Shown here: positions 45,766-55,276 of the stretch, in pieces
Position numbering within the stretch: position 1 is the first letter of the stretch
Layout of the letters: each line of letters opens with the position of its first letter
Assembly (NCBI GenBank): GCA_021774735.1
Contig: JAJFIS010000019.1
Span: forward strand, 224,193-288,192
Source of the DNA: Alphaproteobacteria bacterium
GTDB lineage: Bacteria; Pseudomonadota; Alphaproteobacteria; Sphingomonadales; Kordiimonadaceae
Reading direction: 5' to 3'
Length of the DNA stretch: 64,000 nt
Program-made: the position numbers and the translations under genes
Notes under the pieces: model-generated
What the model was told of the DNA's origin: nothing
Seen by the model: only the letters and a program-made list of their open reading frames with translations
The model's database searches: none

Positions 45766-47918
45766 GCTTAAGCACCAAAATACTTGCCAAGCTTAAGGTG
45801 AAGAGAAAGCCTATCATGTGGATGGGTGTTTTCGCCTTTTCGCTCATGGCGATGGGCTATGGCGGTTTACAAGCTTGGTATGTTTGGTACCAAAGCAATC
45901 ACCCGATCAATTTAAGCCGCTATGAGGACAGAGGAGCGCTGGTCCTCAGCCATGATGGTAGTTTTCAGCATATGTTTGCGGCCAAGGACGGTCTATTTCG
46001 CTTAAAAGCGGATGTAACCAAAGTAGACAAACGCTACCTGGATACGCTGATAGCTTTTGAGGATAAGCGCTTTTACGGGCATAGCGGCGTCGATTATTTG
46101 GCGCTGATGCGGGCGACGGGGCAAGCCATATATAATGGCCGGGTTATCTCCGGCGGGTCTACCATCACCATGCAAGTTGCTAGACTGTTGGAGCCGCGCC
46201 CGCGCACATGGCGCTCCAAGCTGATTGAAATGGCACGGGCGGACCAACTGGAAGAGCGCTATAGCAAGGAGCAAATATTAGGGCTTTATTTAACATTGGC
46301 TCCATTCGGCGGTGCCTATGAGGGCGTACGCGCGGCGAGCTGGCACTATTTTGGCAGGGAACCGCTGGATTTAACATGGGGGGAGGCTGCGTTATTAACC
46401 GTCTTGCCGCAAAGCCCCACCGTCCTGCGTCCTGACCGGCATCCAGAGAAGGCCGCGCGTGCTCGTGATAAAGTGTTGGCGCGGGTTCAAAGCACGCTCG
46501 GCATTAGCCCTGCAGACTTAGCAGCCAACAAAGGTTTTCGATTGCGCTTAAAAGGCAAAAAAGATGGGATGGTTTCGGCCAGCACGGCGCTTCATTTGGC
46601 CTTCCGGCTCCGGCAAAATAAAGATGCATTTGATACAGTCAAGACAACGCTTAACGCCAATTACCAGCAAGGGGCGACGGATATTATTAGACGGGCGGTA
46701 GACCTATTGCCCAAGGGCATGACAGCCGCTGCGGTTATCGTTGATAGTTGGACAGGGGACACCATTACATATATTGGTTCGCCCAATTATTTTGATATTG
46801 AGCGCGCGGGCGCGGTGGACATGGTAACGGCAAAACGCTCGCCGGGGTCAACGCTCAAACCTTTCATTTATGGCCTCGGTTTTGACGATGGTTTCTTGCA
46901 CCCTCTCAGCTTGATCAGCGATGAGAAAACGCGCTTTGGTGACTATGCCCCGCGTAATTTTAGGGGTCGTTTCCACGGCGAAGTTTCTGTGCAATATGCC
47001 CTGCAGCATTCTTTGAACATCCCTGCGGTTAAAGTTCTTTCGCGGGTGGGGGCACCCCGCTTTGCCGCTGAGCTTGCGGGTGTCGGGGTAACATTGGACA
47101 TTCCAGGCAATAAAGATATTGGCTTGGCTTTGGCGCTTGGCGGGGCTGGAATATCACTGGAAGATCTGGTTAGGCTATATGCGGCGCTGGCTAGCGACGG
47201 CAAGGTACGACCCGCAAGCTTTAAGGGGCACAGTGAAGATATTAAAGGCAAGACAATCGCTAGCGCCACTACAAGGGCCTATTTGCACCAAATTTTAAAA
47301 GGGGTGTCCCCACCTGCGGATCTGATGCCAAGCGGCATGCGCCGCCATGGCCGTAAGATAGCCTTTAAAACGGGTACTAGCTGGGGCTTCCGCGATGCCC
47401 TATCTATAGGTTTTGACAATCGCTGGGTCATTGGTGTTTGGGTGGGAAAACCCAATGGCACCCCTAATCCGGGCCATTTTGGTGCTCGAACGGCGGCACC
47501 GATCTTGTTTGATCTTTTTGCCATGATGCCGAAAAGCGAGGATCGTCAAATCGCACAAGTTATTCAACCTTCCGACAGGGTAAAAACCCATTGGCGGGTG
47601 CAAGATCTTTCGCCTTTGCAAAAACATTTTGATAGGCCACCCTTGAAATATCTGGCAGCGAATGTGGCGCTGCCGCCTGTGATCCAATTTCCTGTGCCTG
47701 ATAGTGCACTGAAATTACCAAAGGGGCCGCGCAAATTATTAATAGAAACCAAAGGCGGTGAAGGGGCATTATCGCTACTTGTGAACGGGGAACCCGTGTC
47801 AGAGATAGGTCCATTAGGGCGGGTTTGGTGGCAGCCAAGTGGGATAGGCTTTCACCGTTTGACCGTGGTGGACGAGCGTGGTCAGAGTGCCCAGACCACT
47901 ATTCGTATTCTGCCGTGA
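45762..47918 (+). CDS. pbpC: Penicillin-binding protein 1C
   Basis: A 718-residue bifunctional peptidoglycan enzyme. A membrane anchor lies near residues 19-38, then the glycosyltransferase domain (E-D-K-R-F-Y-G-H-S-G-V-D and G-G-S-T-I-T-M-Q-V-A-R). The transpeptidase domain carries S-P-G-S-T-L-K (SxxK), S-L-N (SxN) and K-T-G-T-S (KTG). A BiPBP C-terminal domain ends the protein. It starts with TTG, overlapping the macroglobulin stop by four bases, so the two are translationally coupled. Confidence 0.93.
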   Translation: MSLSTKILAKLKVKRKPIMWMGVFAFSLMAMGYGGLQAWYVWYQSNHPINLSRYEDRGALVLSHDGSFQHMFAAKDGLFRLKADVTKVDKRYLDTLIAFEDKRFYGHSGVDYLALMRATGQAIYNGRVISGGSTITMQVARLLEPRPRTWRSKLIEMARADQLEERYSKEQILGLYLTLAPFGGAYEGVRAASWHYFGREPLDLTWGEAALLTVLPQSPTVLRPDRHPEKAARARDKVLARVQSTLGISPADLAANKGFRLRLKGKKDGMVSASTALHLAFRLRQNKDAFDTVKTTLNANYQQGATDIIRRAVDLLPKGMTAAAVIVDSWTGDTITYIGSPNYFDIERAGAVDMVTAKRSPGSTLKPFIYGLGFDDGFLHPLSLISDEKTRFGDYAPRNFRGRFHGEVSVQYALQHSLNIPAVKVLSRVGAPRFAAELAGVGVTLDIPGNKDIGLALALGGAGISLEDLVRLYAALASDGKVRPASFKGHSEDIKGKTIASATTRAYLHQILKGVSPPADLMPSGMRRHGRKIAFKTGTSWGFRDALSIGFDNRWVIGVWVGKPNGTPNPGHFGARTAAPILFDLFAMMPKSEDRQIAQVIQPSDRVKTHWRVQDLSPLQKHFDRPPLKYLAANVALPPVIQFPVPDSALKLPKGPRKLLIETKGGEGALSLLVNGEPVSEIGPLGRVWWQPSGIGFHRLTVVDERGQSAQTTIRILP

Positions 47919-47932
47919 AGGTCTTTAGCAAT

Positions 47933-49696
47933 TTATTCGATCTCGGTTACATCGCTCAGGAATGTTTTTGTCGTGCTGTCAAGTTCATCCAGAAGATCTC
48001 TAACTTCTGCGGAAACGGTTAAAACCCTGTCTGCTGTATGTTCCGTGGTTTTTGCATCGTCGCTTACAAGCAAAATATTACTACTAACTTCCTGAGTGCC
48101 CGCAACAACATCTTGAATATTATCCGATATTTTGCTGTTTACAGAAGCTTGTCCTTCAACGGCGCTTGAAACCTTATCGGAAAGTTTGTCAATTTTACTG
48201 ATGGTGTCGGCAATCAATTGGATGGATTTTGATGTTACTGTTGAGGCATCCTCCATATGATTGATTTTTTCTTCAATTTCCTCGGTGGCTTTTGCAGTTT
48301 GACTGGCCAATGTTTTTACCTCATTAGCTACAACAGCAAAGCCTTTGCCCGCCTCACCGGCTCGTGCTGCTTCGATGGTAGCATTTAAAGCCAAAAGGTT
48401 CGTTTGCTTGGAAATATCAGCAATGATTTTGACAAATTCAGCAATATCAGCCACGGCGGTTGAAAGAAGTTCAACATTCTTACCGCCTTCAACAGAGGTG
48501 GCCACAGCATCAGATGTCATTTGTCTGGTCTCATCAACCTGCCCGCGTATCTCATTCAAGGTCTGGGTTAATTGCTCGCCAGCTGTTACCACCTCTTGGA
48601 CTGCGCGCCCAGATTCTTCAGATACGCTGGCAACGGTGGAGGATTTTTTAGACGTGCTGTCGGCGGTTTGGACCATTTCATTAGAAACGGATGACATGGT
48701 TTTTGCTGTATCTCCCAAAGACACCATAATTGCCTTAGAGCGGGACGCAAAATTATCAACCAACTTGTTCATAGTAGATTCCCGCGCTTCCCGCCTTTCC
48801 TGCATTTGTTTTTCACGGGACAGCTCATGTTCAAGCCGTTTCTGCTCAACATCTTGCGCCTCACGCTCTAATCGTTTTTGCTCCTCACGAGACATTTCAC
48901 TTGCTGCTTCAAGATCAACGCGCTTTTGTGATTCGCGTTGAAAATAGCGTAATGCTGTTGCCATGCCGCCAATTTCATCGCCTCTGTCTTGGTGGGGAAT
49001 GTCAATATTAAGATCACCACCCGCTAGCTCTTTGATTTTATTCGTTATGACAACAAGGGGCTTGAGGAGGGTAAACTCGGTTAAATATAGCATGATTGCA
49101 GCCATAAAGATGGTTAGCAGAATAATGACTAGAATATCTTGATTCACCGATGCTGCATCTGCTTTTACTCGAGCCACAGTCTGGTTTGCGGTTAAACGTG
49201 CACTATTGATATAAGTCTCTAATATTTGGCTGATAACAGCGATATCGCGGCGGACAGAAATTAAGCGTTCATCACCTATGTCACGGTCTTCCATGACATA
49301 ATCTTCCATAGCCAATAATGCATTATCACCAATTCTAGCGGTTAAGACCTTCATTTCAGACTTGTGAGCGGCAGATATTAGTGGCGATTGTTCAAGTTCT
49401 TTAATCAACGCAGCAGATGAAGCTTCTGCTGCTTCCATGGCTTCATCAGATAAAGATATAGCCAAATCTGTATACCAATAGCGCACATCAGAAAAATATT
49501 TGCCAATGGTCTCTAAATTTTCAAGAGAAGATAGAGCGCTGGATTGTTCCGTGATAACATTGGACACATCGGTTGTCTGTGAGCGGACAACCATTAAGCC
49601 AATCACAACCGAGACAACAAGGGTTATCAATATGACATATTGTTTGCTGCGAAGGGACAGATTACCAATAATATTTGTTACAGATTTCACAGACAT
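47933..49696 (-). CDS. Methyl-accepting chemotaxis protein
   Basis: A 587-residue chemoreceptor. TM1 lies at about 18-37, a helical periplasmic domain at about 38-185, and TM2 at about 186-207. HAMP follows, then a charged Glu/Arg/Lys coil (about 258-300). The signalling tip is [24 protein letters not shown]. It is followed on the chromosome by a periplasmic binding-protein-like gene and a porin gene in the same direction, which suggests linked ligand capture and taxis. Confidence 0.93.
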   Translation of the reverse strand: MSVKSVTNIIGNLSLRSKQYVILITLVVSVVIGLMVVRSQTTDVSNVITEQSSALSSLENLETIGKYFSDVRYWYTDLAISLSDEAMEAAEASSAALIKELEQSPLISAAHKSEMKVLTARIGDNALLAMEDYVMEDRDIGDERLISVRRDIAVISQILETYINSARLTANQTVARVKADAASVNQDILVIILLTIFMAAIMLYLTEFTLLKPLVVITNKIKELAGGDLNIDIPHQDRGDEIGGMATALRYFQRESQKRVDLEAASEMSREEQKRLEREAQDVEQKRLEHELSREKQMQERREARESTMNKLVDNFASRSKAIMVSLGDTAKTMSSVSNEMVQTADSTSKKSSTVASVSEESGRAVQEVVTAGEQLTQTLNEIRGQVDETRQMTSDAVATSVEGGKNVELLSTAVADIAEFVKIIADISKQTNLLALNATIEAARAGEAGKGFAVVANEVKTLASQTAKATEEIEEKINHMEDASTVTSKSIQLIADTISKIDKLSDKVSSAVEGQASVNSKISDNIQDVVAGTQEVSSNILLVSDDAKTTEHTADRVLTVSAEVRDLLDELDSTTKTFLSDVTEIE

Positions 49697-49748
49697 TATA
49701 GTCCTTTAGCCCCCGCGCGCATTAAAACTTACTGGTTAGCATGTTTGC

Positions 49749-50231
49749 CTAGTCAGAAAATTCAAATAAGACTTTTACCGTTGGAGGCAAGGGGCCAAGA
49801 CCTTCTTTTGCCAATATGGAAAAAGAGCCAGGGTCCCGCGCCATTAAGCGCATTAGGATGCTATTGGAACCCACACTGCGCGGCGGTGTTGCCCCCGTTG
49901 TTTGCTTCTGCCTAGCCCAGTGGCTGTTAAGTTCAGAAGTTGACATATTCAAAACTTGTTTTTCAAAAATAGTTTGCGCGGGGTTAGTCTTTTTGCGGGC
50001 AAAAACACGCGCTGTTACCCCACCAGGCCACTGAGTAGCATTGGCAAGAAACAAGCGTTTTACCATCTGTTTCATGGCAGTATTATCTGCAGAATAAGTA
50101 TTGTCGACGCTAACAATAACGCAGTAATCAGCGGAAAATGCTGGTTGGACAAAAAAGGTTGCACTTAAAAAAACAGACAAAAAAAGGAACGTTGAACGAA
50201 CGTGGCTTGAAAGAATTTTATATTTTTTCAT
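49749..50231 (-). CDS. Short periplasmic binding-like (PstS-type) protein
   Basis: A 160-residue secreted protein with signal peptide (S-T-F-L-F-L-S-V-F-L-S-A-T-F-F, cleavage near A-F-S-A). The mature part resembles the phosphate-binding-protein core: V-D-N-T-Y-S-A-D-N-T-A-M-K-Q-M, then R-L-F-L-A-N-A-T-Q-W-P-G-G and S-H-W-A-R-Q-K. Only one half of a normal PstS is present, so it may bind ligand as a sensor rather than a transporter. It is 9 bp from the upstream porin gene and 52 bp from the chemoreceptor gene. Confidence 0.72.
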   Translation of the reverse strand: MKKYKILSSHVRSTFLFLSVFLSATFFVQPAFSADYCVIVSVDNTYSADNTAMKQMVKRLFLANATQWPGGVTARVFARKKTNPAQTIFEKQVLNMSTSELNSHWARQKQTTGATPPRSVGSNSILMRLMARDPGSFSILAKEGLGPLPPTVKVLFEFSD

Positions 50232-50240
50232 GATACCCCC

Positions 50241-51551
50241 CTAGAATGACAATGTTGTCGAAATTTGATACAGCCTGACATTTGCTTGTTCAAAACCAAG
50301 CGAAGCGGCACCAAAGTGACGGAATGTTGTCGTACCCCTCACACGAACATTCGGGATAGGGTCATAAACAATACCAGCCACATGCTCTCTCCGGTCGCCC
50401 ATCAAGGGGCCAAGATCCAAATAGTCGTATCTATAAAAGGCAGTCCATTGGTCGTTGATGCGATAAGCAGGCTGAGTGTAGTATGCTAAACGGTTAGCTG
50501 AATTTTCTTCGTTAGTGGCAAAAATTTCAGACTTCCAAAGAATAGCGCCCTTATCATAGAGCAGGTCAAACCCCGCCATTTCATAATCGGACGGGATACC
50601 TTCAACGCGCTGGCCTATGCTGCCGTTAATACCGGCAGTGAAACCCGTGTCACCAAATTTATACCCAATACGCCCGCCAAAATTAAAGTCATCTTGGTTG
50701 CCGCTGAAGTTTGCCACATATACATTGTATGAAAGCTCACTACTGCCACCTGCACCCATGGGTTTTTTGCCGTGGATTTGAAGGCCGGTTTGGAAATTAG
50801 GGAATATGGTCTGGCCAGAAAAAGGCCGCAAAAACTGTGGTTGTTCGGTATCAAGCAAAATTGCCGGGAAATGCTCAACATTAACAATACCGTGCGGGCT
50901 AACCCATTTGCCAAGGCGGATGTTAAAAGCATCGCTCATGCGGTAATTGGCCCATGCAATGGGGGTAGGCGCGCCGGCCTTCAAGTTAAAGTCAGGGGTG
51001 AGCCGTGCACCGGGGTCCGTGAAGGTTGGGCTTGCTTCGCGCGTGAAGGCTTGGGCTACAAAAACTGAGAAATCATCGGTTAACTGTGCACGAACCAAAA
51101 GTTCAAAAACCAAACGATTGAAACTGGCGGAGCTGCCGCCTTCACCGTCTGCAGCGGTCATGGTGGATAATAGAAAGCCGCCTATATCAAGGCTTTTAGC
51201 GTCAAATGCTTTCACCACGGCGCGGGTGCCCACACGTTCATCAACGTCAACAACAACATCTTCCAGATCATCAATCCGAATAGACGTGTCATTGATTTTG
51301 CGTTCAATTACCGCAATTTCTTTGATGACATCTTCACTGGTGCTGCCACTTAAAGCTTGTTTCTGCTCTTTAAGGGCTTCAATTTCAGTAGTTAGGTGAT
51401 TGATCAAAGCCATTGCTTGATCTAGCTTTTTTTCTAACTGTTCTAATTTGCTATTATCTTTATCACCGTCAGAGACTTCAGCAGCGTACCCCACGCCACT
51501 AAGGCTTAGGCTTGTGAATAATAGTAATGGTACAGATTTTTTTAAAATCAC
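50241..51551 (-). CDS. Porin-like outer-membrane protein with N-terminal coiled coil
   Basis: A 436-residue outer-membrane protein. The signal peptide (L-L-L-F-T-S-L-S-L-S-G-V-G-Y-A-A) is followed by a coiled coil of about 65 residues (L-E-Q-L-E-K-K-L-D-Q-A-M-A-L) that may trimerise. A beta-barrel then ends in Ser-Phe (I-S-T-T-L-S-F). It resembles phosphate-selective (OprO/OprP-like) or DcaP-like porins. It is the first gene of a three-gene set with the binding-like protein and chemoreceptor. Confidence 0.8.
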   Translation of the reverse strand: MILKKSVPLLLFTSLSLSGVGYAAEVSDGDKDNSKLEQLEKKLDQAMALINHLTTEIEALKEQKQALSGSTSEDVIKEIAVIERKINDTSIRIDDLEDVVVDVDERVGTRAVVKAFDAKSLDIGGFLLSTMTAADGEGGSSASFNRLVFELLVRAQLTDDFSVFVAQAFTREASPTFTDPGARLTPDFNLKAGAPTPIAWANYRMSDAFNIRLGKWVSPHGIVNVEHFPAILLDTEQPQFLRPFSGQTIFPNFQTGLQIHGKKPMGAGGSSELSYNVYVANFSGNQDDFNFGGRIGYKFGDTGFTAGINGSIGQRVEGIPSDYEMAGFDLLYDKGAILWKSEIFATNEENSANRLAYYTQPAYRINDQWTAFYRYDYLDLGPLMGDRREHVAGIVYDPIPNVRVRGTTTFRHFGAASLGFEQANVRLYQISTTLSF

Positions 51552-52000
51552 TTTCGTTTCCCTCAGCCTATAATTTTATTGCTCAAGCAGAATAAATTTA
51601 AATGCTTTCGCATCTGTTATCTGAAAGTGCGTGCAAAACTATAGTATCTATCGGCCCCCAACGAACGTGTTATGAAAAACTATAAGTATTTTATGAATAA
51701 AATATTAATCAAACCGCTTCAATACTTTAAATCTAAGAGTTATCTAATAAATATACTTACAGTAAAGGAAATACAATCTAATACATGAGTAGAATTGAAG
51801 GAAAATTCAGGTATTAGTGGTAATAGAAATTTATGAGTTAAATATTTGAGCTATGTTATGACTTGCCCCGAAAGGATGAAATTCTCACTTAAACCAAGAT
51901 TTTTCAGTGATAAATGCATAGGGTTTAGCCGTATCAACACTATATATTTTAGCGATACATTGACAAACCGGGTGGCGAGGATGATTTTTTGGGTAGTTAT
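51552..52000. other. AT-rich gap without a recognised gene
   Basis: About 450 bp between the porin start and the DJ-1/PfpI gene end. Strongly AT-rich, with no convincing ORF, RNA gene or hairpin. The end nearest the porin gene must hold its promoter; I see only weak -10-like matches on the minus strand. Confidence 0.4.
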
Positions 52001-52747
52001 TTACATCCGAGCAAGTAATGCGTTAGCTAATTTATAGACATCCCCAGGCCACCGGGCACTCAGCAGATGGTCATGCTCTACAATGAAGCCTTTGTGGGGC
52101 GCGCGCGCAGTTCCAAACCCTGACAGCATCGGGCCAGCTTTGAAGTCTTTCGGGCTCTCCAAGACAGCACTAACTTCATCTTGCACGGTGGTTGGGTAGG
52201 TTTGATAGCGCTGCCCCATGGATTTTTTGGTCATGCGCCCGGCGATTTTTTCCTGGAAATTATTCAAGCCTGTAACCTTGTAGCCCTGTAATATTGAACA
52301 TCCGCTGGCGTTTTTTGTGCGGGCAAGCGCAAGAACGCCGTGACAGACACTGGCAACCAAGGCTTTGCGGGCAAAGAAATTGCGGCAAATATCAAACACC
52401 GCATCTGATTCCAAATAGGGTTTCATTCCCGGTGCGTGGCCACCGGGCAAAATAAGAACGTCATAATCGTCAGGCTTTACGTCTTGCCATTTTTGCGGCG
52501 CTTTAAAATGCGCACTAGCGGCCATTCGAAGGTAAATGGCACGATTTTCAGGCTGCACGGCAAGGGATTTTAAAATACCCGTCAAGCCTTCACCAGATAG
52601 GGTTATAGCGTCGCAGGCGGCTTCTGTGCCGTCTTCACTTGCAAAGAAAACTTCATGGCCGGCATCGGTTAAAACCTGCCACGGCACGCCGGCTTCTGTA
52701 GGGTCAAAATCTGTATTTGGCAGCAGCATTAAAACTTTGGTCACCAA
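52001..52747 (-). CDS. DJ-1/PfpI family protein
   Basis: A 248-residue type 1 glutamine-amidotransferase-like protein. The nucleophile Cys is in V-A-S-V-C-H-G-V-L-A-L-A, and the G-G-H-A-P-G-M-K-P-Y-L loop is typical of the HchA (Hsp31)-like subgroup. Members act as glyoxalases, deglycases or chaperones; the exact role cannot be assigned. It stands alone. Confidence 0.85.
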   Translation of the reverse strand: MVTKVLMLLPNTDFDPTEAGVPWQVLTDAGHEVFFASEDGTEAACDAITLSGEGLTGILKSLAVQPENRAIYLRMAASAHFKAPQKWQDVKPDDYDVLILPGGHAPGMKPYLESDAVFDICRNFFARKALVASVCHGVLALARTKNASGCSILQGYKVTGLNNFQEKIAGRMTKKSMGQRYQTYPTTVQDEVSAVLESPKDFKAGPMLSGFGTARAPHKGFIVEHDHLLSARWPGDVYKLANALLARM

Positions 52748-52943
52748 CAGTCTCCATTCTAAGGTATGTTAGCCTAGGTGCTGATTAACAGCCATTATTT
52801 TCAGGCTAGGGTCAGCGGGAAATGGATCATATGTATGTTCCACACCTTTGGCAATGCTATTGGTTTGGGGTAAGGGCTCTGGAATTGGGACGGTAAATTT
52901 GCCCAGCACCATGAAACAGCGCTGGGCAATTGGTTGTTAGGGG

Positions 52944-53555
52944 TTAGCCTTCGCCGCCATCGCGGGCTGCATCGCGCGCAGCTTCGCGGGCTTCTCGGCG
53001 GGCTTCGCGGGCTGCACCGCGTGCCTCGCGGCGGCTTTCGCGAGCAGTCTCACGGGCTTCCCTGCGGCTCTCGCGGGCTTCTTCGCGAGCATCCCTGCGG
53101 GTATTTCGGGCATCATCTCGGGCATCATCTCGGGCGTCACCAGCGGCTTCTTTAGCAGCTTGGTAGGCTTCGCGGGCAGCTTGAATGATGGTGCTTGATG
53201 TGGCTTTGGCATCGCTGTGGATTTCTTCTGCGGTGGCTTTGCCAGCTTCCAGTGCAGCTTCAGCCGCCGCTCTATCGCCAGCTTCTCGGGCGGCCTTGAG
53301 CGCCTCCCCTGTTGTCAGGCGATTATCTTTTATTTTTTCAGCAGTGCTCTGTTTAAGGTCCTGCAGGGCGCTACGGGCTCTTTCTTTGATGGCTTGCAGT
53401 TCTTCACGCAGGCCAGAACTGTCGCCTACTTCGGTCGTGTTGGTATCATCACTGGCTGAGGTGTCGCTGTCCTGTGCACATACCGCACCGCCAGATAGGG
53501 CTAAAACAAGGGATAAGGCGGTTGCTCGTATAATATTTAAATCGAATATAGTCAT
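52944..53555 (-). CDS. Secreted hendecad-repeat protein
   Basis: A 203-residue secreted protein with signal peptide (A-L-S-L-V-L-A-L-S-G-G-A-V-C-A) and an acidic Ser/Thr/Asp segment at the mature N-terminus. A long helix rich in Ala, Arg and Glu follows. The last 66 residues before the tail are six 11-residue repeats (134-199), such as AREEARESRRE and ARETARESRRE, and the protein ends G-G-E-G. The period of 11 fits a hendecad coiled coil. The ATG at 53555 has a GGAGA ribosome-binding site. Its promoter (53598-53623) matches that of the ECF sigma gene. No known family was recognised. Confidence 0.8.
   Translation of the reverse strand: MTIFDLNIIRATALSLVLALSGGAVCAQDSDTSASDDTNTTEVGDSSGLREELQAIKERARSALQDLKQSTAEKIKDNRLTTGEALKAAREAGDRAAAEAALEAGKATAEEIHSDAKATSSTIIQAAREAYQAAKEAAGDARDDARDDARNTRRDAREEARESRREARETARESRREARGAAREARREAREAARDAARDGGEG
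52959..53156 (-). repeat. Six 33-bp repeats encoding 11-residue units
   Basis: The coding DNA of residues 134-199 falls into six 33-bp units, matching the 11-residue protein period. The units are degenerate in sequence but constant in length. Repeats of this kind commonly vary in number between strains. Confidence 0.7.
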
Positions 53556-53597
53556 ATCTTTTCTCCAACAATCGTGATTAATAAACATCACATTGGT

Positions 53598-53623
53598 TAC
53601 GAGATAGACCGGTTATTTATTCC
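53598..53623 (-). promoter_or_regulatory. ECF promoter of the hendecad-repeat gene
   Basis: On the minus strand GGAAT (53619-53623) and CGTA (53598-53601) are separated by 17 bp. The ATG lies 43 bp after the -10 element. The same motif pair precedes the S8 gene and the sigma gene. Confidence 0.7.
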
Positions 53624-55121
53624 ATGCAGGGTTATTTTTATCGGGCGTGAGATAGCCAACACCAAAAACAGGGTCCGGGCCTTTGGCGCCCAAATCAATT
53701 GTATTTACTATTATATTTTGCCAGGCGGACTTTGCGTCAAAGGGTTTTGTACCGTCGTTATGGCGCGCAATAAAGGCAGTGACGAATGGCGCGGCGAAGG
53801 AGGTACCAGAAAAATATTCTCTGTCGGCAATGCCAGGCGCAAAAATATTGACCCCAGGTGCTGAAATATCAACGGCGCTACCTTGATTAGCTTTTTCATA
53901 TATTGCCATATTCTGGTCAACTGCGGTAACGCCAATAACATGATCATATGACGCAGGATAGCGCGCCGCGCCGTTTGGTCCTTCATTGCCAACAGCGGCA
54001 ACAATAACATGGCCCTTGGCGGTAACAGCTTGAACAACATAACGCAGCAGGTCATTGTCAGGTCCAGCTAAGCTCATGTTGATTACATTGGCACCTGACT
54101 GCACTAACCAGTTTAACGCTTTGATTATGGATTCAGAATCGCCAATGCCCGCAGGCCCGGAAAAGATATCGGCTACCAATAATTCCTCGGCCCCATGCTG
54201 GGCTAGGATGGCGCTAACGGCAGTGCCATGGTTTCGGGCTATAGTGTCTTTACCTCGACCAAAATTTTGTTGGGTAAGGTTAAGATGCTTGAAAGACGCG
54301 TGGGTCGCAAAAACACCTGTATCAATCACACCTATAGTAAAGCTGCTCTTTGTTTTGTCAGGCTGTGCTGCCGAATTGTGGGCAGTTTCAGGCGGCAAGG
54401 TTAACGCCTGTCCCGAGACCCGGTAAATTTGGTTAAACTCATAGTGACCATCGGGGTCGGCCATCTTTAGCTGGTGGAATGTTTCGGCAAACCCATCATC
54501 TGTTTTTAACGTGAAAACATCAATCATGATATCTATAGCATCTAGTTTATTGGACCGAGTTTGTGTAAAACCTAATTCAGCGGCGGCTGCGCGGCCTTTG
54601 GCGCTGATATTCAACGCAATAACCTCGCCGCTACGGATAAGATGAAATTGTTTGTCGCGCTCAACAATCGACAAGGCATATTGTTGTTGCAAGGCCCTGA
54701 GGTGGTTTTTCTGGTTAGCGCGGCTTTTTTGGGCTGTCTTTAATTTGTGCAACAAGGCGGCGGCTTTGTCTGCGCTTTTTTGTGAGACGAGGGTGCGGAG
54801 GCGGTTTATTTTTTCAGGGTCATTTGCAGCGGTTGCCCGCAGAGCTATGATTTTTTCTTGGGTGGCTGCAATGCGCGCTTCAAGGCGCTTTTGTAGTTGG
54901 CTGGCCAAGAGCCTTTCCGCTTGGCTTTCAGCAGTTTTTTCAGCAGAAAGTTCGCTGCGTCTTTCTGCGCGCAACTGAGCACGGCGTACGGCACGCTCCT
55001 GCAAGCGTTCTTGGATGCGGTCAAGCAAGCGGATATCATCTTCCCCGGCAGCAGCGAGATCAGGCTGTATAATAACCGCAGAGACTAACCCTAAGAAAAT
55101 ATAAACGGTACTTTTCAACAA
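53613..55121 (-). CDS. Periplasmic S8 serine protease with coiled-coil N-terminus
   Basis: A 502-residue subtilisin-family protease. After a signal peptide (F-L-G-L-V-S-A-V-I-I) comes a coiled-coil region (about 30-185) very rich in Arg, Ala, Glu and Gln. The catalytic domain follows, with Asp267 (V-I-D-T-G), His298 (N-H-G-T-A-V), oxyanion Asn379 (G-N-E-G-P) and Ser441 (G-T-S-F-A-A-P). It is probably periplasmic or surface-exposed. It is divergent from the ECF sigma gene and shares its promoter motif (55170-55194). A role in degrading or sensing envelope proteins is inferred. Confidence 0.9.
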   Translation of the reverse strand: MLKSTVYIFLGLVSAVIIQPDLAAAGEDDIRLLDRIQERLQERAVRRAQLRAERRSELSAEKTAESQAERLLASQLQKRLEARIAATQEKIIALRATAANDPEKINRLRTLVSQKSADKAAALLHKLKTAQKSRANQKNHLRALQQQYALSIVERDKQFHLIRSGEVIALNISAKGRAAAAELGFTQTRSNKLDAIDIMIDVFTLKTDDGFAETFHQLKMADPDGHYEFNQIYRVSGQALTLPPETAHNSAAQPDKTKSSFTIGVIDTGVFATHASFKHLNLTQQNFGRGKDTIARNHGTAVSAILAQHGAEELLVADIFSGPAGIGDSESIIKALNWLVQSGANVINMSLAGPDNDLLRYVVQAVTAKGHVIVAAVGNEGPNGAARYPASYDHVIGVTAVDQNMAIYEKANQGSAVDISAPGVNIFAPGIADREYFSGTSFAAPFVTAFIARHNDGTKPFDAKSAWQNIIVNTIDLGAKGPDPVFGVGYLTPDKNNPAWNK

Positions 55122-55169
55122 AGAAGTTTCCTTTAGCGATATCTATCACAGACATACTACGCTTTATAA

Positions 55170-55194
55170 TACGCGCTACAGTCGTTAATATTCC
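55170..55194 (-). promoter_or_regulatory. ECF promoter of the S8 protease gene
   Basis: On the minus strand GGAAT (55190-55194) and CGTA (55170-55173) are separated by 16 bp. The start codon is 49 bp after the -10 element. The motif matches the divergent sigma promoter. Confidence 0.7.
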
Positions 55195-55220
55195 GTGATT
55201 GAAGAAAATTAAATAAATTT

Positions 55221-55246
55221 GGAATAATTTCACCTTCAGGCGCGTA
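55221..55246 (+). promoter_or_regulatory. ECF promoter of the sigma gene
   Basis: GGAAT (55221-55225) and CGTA (55243-55246) are separated by 17 bp. The predicted start is near 55253, about 24 bp before the ATG at 55277. Together with the two other copies it suggests the sigma factor activates its own gene. Confidence 0.72.
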
Positions 55247-55276
55247 CCTTATATGTTGGACAATTTGGGAGCCAAA

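Noticed and set aside
48345..48941. 198-residue plus-strand frame opposite the chemoreceptor gene
   Set aside because: Antisense shadow with Ser/Cys-rich low-complexity composition; the chemoreceptor frame carries the conserved signalling tip.
51846..52037. 63-residue plus-strand reading frame in the gap before the DJ-1/PfpI gene
   Set aside because: It overlaps the DJ-1/PfpI gene end on the other strand, has no ribosome-binding site and resembles no family.
52937..53212. Overlapping frames on both strands across the 33-bp repeat region, rich in Ala, Pro and Lys or in Arg, Gly, Leu and His
   Set aside because: Repetitive GC-rich DNA leaves several frames open; only the frame with a signal peptide, ribosome-binding site and 11-residue period is a credible gene.
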